In this document: positions 1 to 5,518 of the stretch, one piece after another
How the letters are laid out: the number at the start of each line of letters is the position of its first letter
Position numbering within the stretch: the first letter of the stretch is position 1
NCBI GenBank assembly: GCA_029881835.1
Contig: JAOULV010000072.1
Location: forward strand, 1 to 7,067
Length of the DNA stretch: 7,067 nt
From: Rhodospirillaceae bacterium
GTDB taxonomy: Bacteria > Pseudomonadota > Alphaproteobacteria > Rhodospirillales > Magnetovibrionaceae
Direction of reading: 5' to 3'
The notes under the pieces: model-generated
What the model was told of the DNA's origin: nothing
Databases searched by the model: none
What the model saw: only the letters and a program-made list of their open reading frames with translations
Made by a program: the position numbers and the translations under genes

Positions 1-1401
1 CGGGCCTTTGCCAATAGCGGGCTTAATGTCAGGCCGTTCAAAGCGCAAAACATGTCAAACAATGCGGCCGTCACGTCTGACGGTGGTGAAATTGGCCGGG
101 CTCAGGCGTTGCAGGCACTGGCCTGCAGGGTAGAGCCGACAATTCACATGAACCCGGTTTTATTAAAACCCGAAGGCGAAACTGGCGCGCAATTAGTTGT
201 GCAAGGCCGGGTTGACGGGCGCGTCCAGCCAAAAGATTTTCGCAACCTAAAAGACAAGCTATTGCCCACGGTTATGGAAAGCTTTTCCATTTTAAAAAAC
301 GATGCTGATTTGGTGGTGGTCGAAGGTGCGGGCAGCCCGGCAGAAATTAATTTGCGCATTGGCGATATTGCCAACATGGGTTTCGCCCGCGCAGGCGACG
401 TTCCGGTTATTTTGCTGGGCGACGTGGAAAAAGGTGGCGTAATCGCACAAATTGTCGGCACCCACGCGGTGCTGGAACCGGGTGAACGCGAACAAATAAA
501 AGGCTTTATCATTAACAAGTTTCGCGGTGATATCGGCCTTTTTGCGGGAGCCGTAAAAGAAATTGAAACCCGCACCGGCTGGCCCACATTTGGTACTGTT
601 CCGTGGTTTGATGGGGCGCGGGCATTACCAAAAGAAGACAGCGCATCACTACAACGTTGGATAGAAAGTGGAGAGGGCAAAAAAGGCAGGATAAGAATTG
701 CCGTGTTCAAACTTCCGCGCATTGCCAATTTTGATGACATTGATCCGCTTTTGAACGAAACCGATGTTGAAGTCATAATGCTTGATAGCGGTGATGTATT
801 GCCGCTGGATGTTGATGTTGCAATTATTCCTGGCTCTAAATCGGTTATTTCAGATTTGCGTTATTTTAAAGCGCAAGGTTGGGATGTTGATTTAAAAGCG
901 TTTCACCGTCGCGGCGGGCGGATAATAGGTCTTTGTGGCGGCTATCAAATGCTGGGTGAACGGGTGGTTGACCCTGATGGTTGTGAAAATCCAAAACCGG
1001 ATGAAGAGCCGGGGATAGAGCTACTAAATATTGAAAGCGTTCTAACGGGTGACAAAACCCTTGAGCAGGTTTCCGGAACCGAAATCCATACGGCAGAAAA
1101 TGTTTCCGGTTATGAAATGCATTTGGGCCTTAGCGAAGGGCCGGACCGCCAACGCCCGTGGTTTAACTTGGCCGATGGCCGGGTTGAAGGGGCAATTTCC
1201 GAAAGTGGGTTGGTGTTTGGCACCTATATGCACGGGCTTTTTCAAGAAGACGGGTTCAGGCATTCGTTTCTTTCTGCCATTTCACCTACACGCAAAAAAG
1301 GTTCAAGCCATTTTGAAAAAGTAGAGCAAGCGTTAGATGAGCTTGCCCATCATCTTAAGCAGCATTTGGATTTGGATGGTATTTTAAAGTTGGCCAAATA
1401 A
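1..1401 (+). CDS. cobQ: Cobyric acid synthase, glutamine-hydrolysing (5' end cut by window edge)
   Basis: CobQ/CbiP uses ATP and glutamine to amidate the b, d, e and g carboxylates of adenosylcobyrinic acid a,c-diamide, giving adenosylcobyric acid in the cytoplasm. The frame is open from base 1, and the first ATG in view (base 52) lies inside the conserved PFKAQNMSNNAAVT block, so it is not the true start. Compared with known CobQ, roughly 25 residues, including the ATP-binding P-loop, are missing upstream. Counting codons from base 1, the N-terminal synthetase domain shows MNPVLLKP, VVVEGAGSPAEINL (Glu108) and GDVEKGGV (Asp141). The C-terminal class I glutamine amidotransferase domain has the nucleophile Cys312 in GLCGGYQMLG, a YEMHLG motif and the catalytic His411 in GTYMHGLF. 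The 466 visible residues plus the missing part fit the family's usual length of about 490. It is convergent with cobD, which acts on its product. Confidence 0.97.
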   Translation, partial: RAFANSGLNVRPFKAQNMSNNAAVTSDGGEIGRAQALQALACRVEPTIHMNPVLLKPEGETGAQLVVQGRVDGRVQPKDFRNLKDKLLPTVMESFSILKNDADLVVVEGAGSPAEINLRIGDIANMGFARAGDVPVILLGDVEKGGVIAQIVGTHAVLEPGEREQIKGFIINKFRGDIGLFAGAVKEIETRTGWPTFGTVPWFDGARALPKEDSASLQRWIESGEGKKGRIRIAVFKLPRIANFDDIDPLLNETDVEVIMLDSGDVLPLDVDVAIIPGSKSVISDLRYFKAQGWDVDLKAFHRRGGRIIGLCGGYQMLGERVVDPDGCENPKPDEEPGIELLNIESVLTGDKTLEQVSGTEIHTAENVSGYEMHLGLSEGPDRQRPWFNLADGRVEGAISESGLVFGTYMHGLFQEDGFRHSFLSAISPTRKKGSSHFEKVEQALDELAHHLKQHLDLDGILKLAK

Positions 1402-1420
1402 TTAATCACAGTAATTAATT
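1400..1420. repeat. AT-rich inverted repeat between convergent cobQ and cobD
   Basis: AATTAAT (1400-1406) and ATTATT-like partner ATTAATT (1414-1420) form a perfect 7-base inverted repeat around a 7-base spacer. It spans the whole 17-base gap and both stop codons. It could act as a weak bidirectional transcription stop, but the stem has no G-C pairs and there is no clear T-run, so it would be a poor intrinsic terminator. Chance is possible in AT-rich sequence. Confidence 0.25.
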
Positions 1421-2426
1421 AAAGGCCAAGACGAAAAACCGCAATTACCGCAACTAATAAAACGCTCAACAATATTGCAACGACGTATATATAAAGTGCG
1501 CGTTTGATATCACCCGGCGTTGCCTTGGCGGTGCCTGCGCCAATCCATTCGTTATTAGTGGTTTTATTTTCATACTTGCGCGGCCCGCCAAGCGCCAGAT
1601 CAAGTGCACCTGCCATGGCCGCTTCAGGCCAGCCGGCGTTGGGTGATGCGTTTTTGCGGGCATCGCGCAACATGGTTTTAAAAGCACCGATCGGGCTTGC
1701 TTTAGGCGAAACCAATGCTGCTAAACAAATCAACAAAGCCGAAAGCCGTGCCGGCGCAAGGTTCAAAATATCATCCAATCTGGCTGCCGCCATGCCAAAG
1801 GCACGGTAACGTTCGCTCAAATATCCTATTTCGCTATCCATGGTGTTGACCGCTTTGTAAACCAAAATTCCAGGAAAACCGAACAGCACATACCAAAATA
1901 TTGGTGCGATTACGCCATCGGATAAATTTTCAGACAAGCTTTCAATGCTGGCGCGCGCAATGGCGTGTTCGTCCAGTTGGTTGGGGTCACGCCCGACAAT
2001 GTGTGCTACCGCCGTTTTGGCATTGGCAATGTTGCCGCTTGCAAGTGCTGTCATCACGTCTTTGGTGCGGTCAAACAAATCGCGCCCGGCCAACAAGAAC
2101 ACCAACAATGCGGTTTCCACAACCCAACCAAATTGCTGGGTTAGGCTAACCCATAAAACCGCCCAACCGACAGCGCCTGCAATTATCACAATTAACAAAA
2201 CCGAAATTGCCCCACGTATGGCTCGGTCCATGTTTGAGCGCTTGTCGCGGTTTAATTTTTTTTCTAAAACCCTGATAAAATTACCAATCAGGCTGACCGG
2301 ATGGGGAAGTATTTTAAACAACATCTCAAAGCGACCAAAATACCCTTCAAGCATTATGGCCAAAAGCAGCAAAATCAGCGGGTCAAACCCGGCATTGGTA
2401 TGGGCGGAAAGGGCAAAGGTGAACAT
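1419..2426 (-). CDS. cobD: Adenosylcobinamide-phosphate synthase (CobD/CbiB family), membrane protein
   Basis: This 335-residue integral membrane protein belongs to the CobD/CbiB family, which joins adenosylcobyric acid to aminopropanol (phosphate), closing the step after CobQ. Family signatures in order are HPVSLIGNF (42-50), GRDPNQLDEHAIARASIES (145-163), ENLSDGVIAPIFW (166-178), YKAVNTMDSEIGY (190-202), RYRAFGMAAARLDD (206-219), NLAPARL (222-228) and SPNAGWPEAAMAGAL (261-275). Hydrophobic segments lie near 14-27, 74-95, 101-113, 172-192, 229-240 and 310-332. The length is normal for the family (about 310-330). The start at 2426 has no clear Shine-Dalgarno motif, but the next Met is residue 25, inside the first hydrophobic segment. 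The gene is transcribed away from the cbiX operon, so it probably has its own promoter in 2427-2627. Note that cobD is the alphaproteobacterial name and cbiB the enterobacterial name of the same protein. Confidence 0.95.
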   Translation of the reverse strand: MFTFALSAHTNAGFDPLILLLLAIMLEGYFGRFEMLFKILPHPVSLIGNFIRVLEKKLNRDKRSNMDRAIRGAISVLLIVIIAGAVGWAVLWVSLTQQFGWVVETALLVFLLAGRDLFDRTKDVMTALASGNIANAKTAVAHIVGRDPNQLDEHAIARASIESLSENLSDGVIAPIFWYVLFGFPGILVYKAVNTMDSEIGYLSERYRAFGMAAARLDDILNLAPARLSALLICLAALVSPKASPIGAFKTMLRDARKNASPNAGWPEAAMAGALDLALGGPRKYENKTTNNEWIGAGTAKATPGDIKRALYIYVVAILLSVLLVAVIAVFRLGL

Positions 2427-2581
2427 AAAATGCAGTTTGCGGGGCTAAGCTATTTTTTTCAAGGCTAGCTTTATTAAACCTTGGTTAGTATATTGGCATC
2501 TTCAAATAAATCGTCCCCGGCAGGGAACAAAATTAATGGCCCGAAGGCAAGGACCAGGCCGCCCCCGCCGACAAATGAAGC

Positions 2582-2616
2582 AAAAAAGTACCGCCCAGAG
2601 GCAATGACCGGGCGGT
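2582..2616 (-). terminator. Possible intrinsic terminator read on the minus strand
   Basis: Read leftward, the 7-bp stem ACCGCCC/GGGCGGT (2616-2610 with 2596-2590) is followed after two bases (A, C) by six T residues (2587-2582). That is the layout of a rho-independent terminator. It would stop antisense transcripts leaving cbiX before they reach cobD, or attenuate a long cobD leader if cobD transcription started inside cbiX. The 13-base loop is long and no minus-strand gene to its right needs it, so this remains tentative. Confidence 0.3.
2590..2616 (+). promoter_or_regulatory. Leader hairpin directly upstream of the cbiX ribosome binding site
   Basis: ACCGCCC (2590-2596) pairs perfectly with GGGCGGT (2610-2616) around a 13-base loop. 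An outer U-G pair (2589/2617) could extend it by one. The stem is strongly GC-rich and ends one base before or at the Shine-Dalgarno GAGG (2617-2620), so its folding could affect ribosome access to cbiX. The structure is seen in sequence; a regulatory role is inference. Confidence 0.45.
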
Positions 2617-2620
2617 GAGG
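2617..2620 (+). promoter_or_regulatory. Ribosome binding site of cbiX
   Basis: GAGG lies 7 bases before the ATG at 2628 and is the best Shine-Dalgarno match near this gene. It decides for 2628 over the in-frame ATG at 2691, which lies right before the conserved ICGHGSRD motif and has no such site upstream. Confidence 0.6.
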
Positions 2621-2627
2621 AAACAAA

Positions 2628-3623
2628 ATGCCCACAAAACAAACGCCTGCAAACGGCGCGCTTAACACCATTTCTGCCGACACCGGCATAATGATATGCG
2701 GGCATGGTTCGCGCGACCGCAACGCGGTTGAGGAATTCAACCAACTGGCGGTCGAATTTAAAAGCCGCCTTAAAAACACCGCTGTCGAAAGCGGCTTTTT
2801 GGAATTTGCCACACCGGTTATTCGCGATGGGCTGGATGCACTTAAAAGCCGTGGCATTAAAAAAATAATCTGTTTGCCGGGAATGTTATTTGCCGCAGGT
2901 CACGTTAAAAACGATTTGCCGAGCGAAATAAATAATTATGCGGCCGAAAACCCCGAACTTGAATTGGTCTATGCCGCCGATCTGGGGATTGATGCGCGCA
3001 TGTTAAATGCCGCCCATGGGCGCATTGCTGACGCCATTACAGGCGCACCCGGCGATATCGCTTTAAGCGACACCATGATTTTGGTGGTCGGCCGCGGCAC
3101 CAATGATTCGGATGCCAATTCCAATGTTTGCAAAGTAACCCGCATGTTGTGGGAAGGTTTGGGTGTGGGTTGGGCCGAAACCGCTTACTCCGGTGTGGCG
3201 ACCCCGTTGGTTGACGGCGCGTTGGAACGCTGTGTGAAAATGGGCTTTAAACGAATTGTGGTTTTTCCATATTTTCTTTTCACCGGAATACTGGTTAAAC
3301 GCATTTATAGCTGGGTCGATGAAGCGGCTGATAAAAACCCCGACATTCAATTTATCAAGGCAGATTATCTAGGCCATCACCCAGACGTAATAGCGACTTT
3401 TCTATCGCGCGTGGATGAAGCCATTAATGGCACCGGGGTAATGAATTGCCAGCTTTGTAAATACCGCGAACAAATAATCGGCCACGAACATGACCACGGT
3501 GCGCCACAGGTTGGCCACCATCACCATGTGCAAGGTATCGGTACCGAAGAAAACGCCCAAGACCACGGCCACCATCACCACCATCACCATCATCACGACC
3601 ACAGCCATGATGAAGATAAATAA
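2628..3623 (+). CDS. cbiX: Sirohydrochlorin cobaltochelatase, long two-domain CbiX with Fe-S motif and His-rich tail
   Basis: CbiX inserts Co2+ into sirohydrochlorin, the cobalt-first entry to the corrin pathway. The 331-residue protein has two tandem chelatase-like domains. The N-terminal one carries the probable catalytic pair His26 (MICGHGSRD) and His92 (FAAGHVKNDLP), spaced as in known CbiX proteins. The C-terminal one (about 150-265) has VVGRGTNDSDANSNV and FPYFLFTGILVKRI, and lacks the matching His pair. Next comes MNCQLC (272-277), the MxCxxC motif that in the Bacillus megaterium long CbiX is associated with a 4Fe-4S centre. The tail (286-331) is extremely His-rich, including nine consecutive His (315-323), and is probably for metal storage or delivery. 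The start at 2628 is chosen on the GAGG ribosome binding site, which gives about 20 extra residues before the first motif. It is the first gene of the plus-strand operon; cobH follows after 3 bases. Confidence 0.95.
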   Translation: MPTKQTPANGALNTISADTGIMICGHGSRDRNAVEEFNQLAVEFKSRLKNTAVESGFLEFATPVIRDGLDALKSRGIKKIICLPGMLFAAGHVKNDLPSEINNYAAENPELELVYAADLGIDARMLNAAHGRIADAITGAPGDIALSDTMILVVGRGTNDSDANSNVCKVTRMLWEGLGVGWAETAYSGVATPLVDGALERCVKMGFKRIVVFPYFLFTGILVKRIYSWVDEAADKNPDIQFIKADYLGHHPDVIATFLSRVDEAINGTGVMNCQLCKYREQIIGHEHDHGAPQVGHHHHVQGIGTEENAQDHGHHHHHHHHHDHSHDEDK

Positions 3624-3626
3624 CCG

Positions 3627-4262
3627 ATGCCAAGCTTTGAATACATTCACGAACCGGATGAAATATACGCCGAAAGCTTTCGCCGCATAGAAGCAGAAGT
3701 TGATTTTAAAAACTTTTCCGGAATTATGCGAAGCGTTGCCATGCGTATGGTGCACGCATCGGCCATGGTCGAAGTTGCAGGTTTAATTAAATATTCAAAT
3801 AATTGTGCAGAAACCGGCAAAGCGGCATTACAAAACGGGGCGAATGTTTTGGTTGATGCCGAAATGGTAAAACGCGGCATTATTACAAAACACCTGCCAA
3901 AAAATAATAATGTCGAATGTTTTTTGGATGCCCCGGGCGTGGCTGATGAAGCAAAGGCGCGCGGTGAAACCCGTTCGGCCATTGCGGTTGAACGCTGGGG
4001 TGAAATGTTAGCGGGCGCGGTGTGCGTAATTGGTAATGCACCGACAGCACTTTTTCGGCTTTTGGAAATTATTGAAAAAAATCCTGAAACAAAACCCGCA
4101 CTTATAATCGGCCTGCCGGTTGGTTTTGTCGGGGCAAGTGAATCCAAAGAAGCACTAATAAAAAATGCAAACGATATTCCTTTTATCACAATACAAGGAA
4201 GGTTAGGCGGTTCGGCCATGGCGGCGGCTGTCATCAATGCAATTTCCATAGGCGGGCAATGA
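3627..4262 (+). CDS. cobH: Precorrin-8X methylmutase (CobH/CbiC)
   Basis: CobH/CbiC catalyses the shift of the methyl group from C-11 to C-12 of precorrin-8X (or cobalt-precorrin-8), forming the hydrogenobyrinic or cobyrinic acid ring. The 211-residue length is standard. The catalytic His is His43 in MRMVHAS, the same residue number as in the well-studied Pseudomonas denitrificans CobH. Other conserved blocks are SGIMRSVAMRM (31-41), ETRSAIAVERW, VIGNAPTALFRLLE, ALIIGLPVGFVGASESK and a closing TIQGRLGGSAMAAAVINAI. It starts 3 bases after the cbiX stop and overlaps cobL by 4 bases (ATGA), so translation is probably coupled to both. The Shine-Dalgarno region is weak (GAAG inside the cbiX end). 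No anomalies are seen. Confidence 0.97.
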   Translation: MPSFEYIHEPDEIYAESFRRIEAEVDFKNFSGIMRSVAMRMVHASAMVEVAGLIKYSNNCAETGKAALQNGANVLVDAEMVKRGIITKHLPKNNNVECFLDAPGVADEAKARGETRSAIAVERWGEMLAGAVCVIGNAPTALFRLLEIIEKNPETKPALIIGLPVGFVGASESKEALIKNANDIPFITIQGRLGGSAMAAAVINAISIGGQ

Positions 4263-5518
4263 TGACAAATAAAAAACTAATCACCCCATGGATAAGCGTA
4301 ATCGGCATTGGCGAAGATGGCGTTCAGGGTTTAAGCGATAGCTCAATTCAATTAATTGAAAACGCGGAAATAATCATCGGCGGTGAACGTCACTTGAAAA
4401 TGTTGGCAGGTATGGTTCAACCCAAAAACCAAATCCGCACTGATTGGGCTAAAGGTTTTAATAAAACCCTTGATTTGATAGAGCAAAAAAAGGGCAAAAA
4501 CATTGTGGTTTTGGCCTCTGGCGACCCGATGTATTTCGGCGTCGGGGCGACGCTGGCCCGGCGTTTTGGCGGGGATGCACTAAATGTAATTCCAGCCGTT
4601 AGCTCAATCTCGCTTGCATGCGCGCGGATGGGTTGGTCGCAACCGGACGTAAATGTTGTAACCATTCATGGTCGTCCGGCGGAAAACATAAATCGTTATT
4701 TATTTAATAACGCCAAAATAATCGCCCTTAGCAATGATGGTGAAAGCCCAAGCGTTGTTGCAAAATTATTGTGCGCACACGGTTTTGCTAAATCCAAAAT
4801 TACAGTTTTAGAAAACCTTGGCGGGGAAAACGAAAACTATATTTTCGGCTTGGCCGAAAATTGGCAAAATGGCGAATGCGCGCACCTTAATATAATTGCG
4901 GTTGAATGCGTGGCGGACGATAACGTTTCAGGCCATGCGCTGGTGGGTGGGCTTAATGATGACGCGTTTAATCACGATGGACAAATAACCAAACGCGAAG
5001 TTCGCGCCACAACCATTTCCAGCCTTGCCCCGTGCGAAGGCGAGATGTTGTGGGACGTTGGTTCCGGTTCCGGTTCAATCGCCATTGAATGGATGCGTGG
5101 CGGAAAGAATATGAAAGCCATCGCCATTGAAAAAGATAAAACCAGAGCCGAAAATATAAACACCAATGCATTTAATTTAGGCGTTACCCGCTTGCAGGTT
5201 GTTTGCGGGGCGGCACCCGATGTGTTTGCACAAATTTCTGGAAATTCACCCGATGCGATTTTTATCGGCGGCGGCCTTACAAATGGTGGCGAAGATTTAA
5301 TCAGCCAAGCGTGGGATGCGTTAAAACCGGGCGGACGTTTGGTGGTAAATTCGGTCACAATAAAAAGCGAAGCAATAATTTCTAATTTTGCCGAACTGGT
5401 TGGCGGTGAGATGATTCGTATAAATATTGAACGGGCAAAAAAAATCGGACACCAGCAATCATTTCAGCCGCTTAAAACCGTAACCCAGCTGATTGCCCAT
5501 AAACCGGGGGCAAAATAA
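4259..5518 (+). CDS. cobL: Precorrin-6Y C5,15-methyltransferase (decarboxylating), CbiE-CbiT fusion (CobL)
   Basis: CobL adds methyl groups from S-adenosylmethionine to C-5 and C-15 and removes the C-12 acetate carboxyl, making precorrin-8X. The 419-residue length matches the fused CobL form. Residues about 10-210 are the CbiE-type tetrapyrrole methylase domain, with VIGIGEDG (14-21) and ASGDPMYFGVGATL (from 86). A short linker leads to the CbiT domain, which opens with HDGQITKREVRA (239-250). Its SAM-binding motif I is DVGSGSGSIAIEWMR (from Asp266), followed by DAIFIGGG (from 332) and LKPGGRLVVNSVT. The ATG at 4259 overlaps the cobH stop as ATGA; a second ATG at 4262 is an equally possible start one residue later. 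An AGGCGGG stretch a few bases upstream can serve as ribosome binding site. Its stop overlaps the next start by one base (TAATG). Confidence 0.97.
   Translation: MMTNKKLITPWISVIGIGEDGVQGLSDSSIQLIENAEIIIGGERHLKMLAGMVQPKNQIRTDWAKGFNKTLDLIEQKKGKNIVVLASGDPMYFGVGATLARRFGGDALNVIPAVSSISLACARMGWSQPDVNVVTIHGRPAENINRYLFNNAKIIALSNDGESPSVVAKLLCAHGFAKSKITVLENLGGENENYIFGLAENWQNGECAHLNIIAVECVADDNVSGHALVGGLNDDAFNHDGQITKREVRATTISSLAPCEGEMLWDVGSGSGSIAIEWMRGGKNMKAIAIEKDKTRAENINTNAFNLGVTRLQVVCGAAPDVFAQISGNSPDAIFIGGGLTNGGEDLISQAWDALKPGGRLVVNSVTIKSEAIISNFAELVGGEMIRINIERAKKIGHQQSFQPLKTVTQLIAHKPGAK

Larger units (their letters stand above)
2427..2627. promoter_or_regulatory. Divergent intergenic region: promoters and leader between cobD (-) and the cbiX operon (+)
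   Basis: This 201-base region has two halves. Bases 2427-2510 are AT-rich and most likely contain both divergent promoters. On the minus strand TATACT (2492-2487) matches a -10 box well, but only a poor -35 (GACGAT, 2515-2510) sits 17 bases upstream. On the plus strand TTGGTT (2481-2486) and AAATAA (2504-2509) are a weak pair with 17-base spacing. Bases 2511-2627 are GC-rich and would form the untranslated leader of the cbiX operon. They include a hairpin at 2590-2616 that abuts the ribosome binding site. No promoter here is strong enough to call separately. Confidence 0.45.

Noticed and set aside
52..54. First visible ATG of cobQ as the true start.
   Set aside because: The open frame continues to base 1 with conserved CobQ sequence (RAFANSGLNVRPFKAQN) before this ATG, so the real start is outside the window.
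144..776. Long minus-strand open frame (210 codons) opposite cobQ.
   Set aside because: The plus strand encodes unmistakable CobQ motifs through the whole stretch; the opposite frame is Ser/Pro-rich, low in structure and has no recognisable domain.
2447..2471. Inverted repeat AAGCTA/TAGCTT with a T-run in the loop, upstream of cobD.
   Set aside because: The 6-bp stem with a 13-base loop is weak, and the T-run lies inside the loop rather than after the stem, so it fits neither a terminator nor a clear operator.
2474..2857. Minus-strand ORF of 127 codons whose last 50 codons lie in the cobD-cbiX gap and read like a hydrophobic, Gly-rich protein tail (GGGGLVLAFGPLILF).
   Set aside because: Its first two thirds lie antisense to well-supported cbiX sequence, including the ICGHGSRD motif, and no good ribosome site was seen before any internal Met. 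Only a conserved homologue of the tail in other genomes would revive it.
3571..3600. CAC/CAT triplet run that looks like a tandem DNA repeat.
   Set aside because: It is the in-frame His tail of CbiX using both His codons irregularly; there is no repeat unit beyond the triplet and no spacer pattern.
2691..3623. Later start for cbiX at ATG 2691, directly before ICGHGSRD.
   Set aside because: Family members often start close to this motif, but there is no Shine-Dalgarno before 2691, while 2628 has GAGG at good spacing. Kept as the second choice.
3647..4249. Long minus-strand open frame (200 codons) opposite cobH.
   Set aside because: It mirrors the complete CobH gene with its catalytic His43 on the plus strand; a codon-bias shadow is the simplest explanation.
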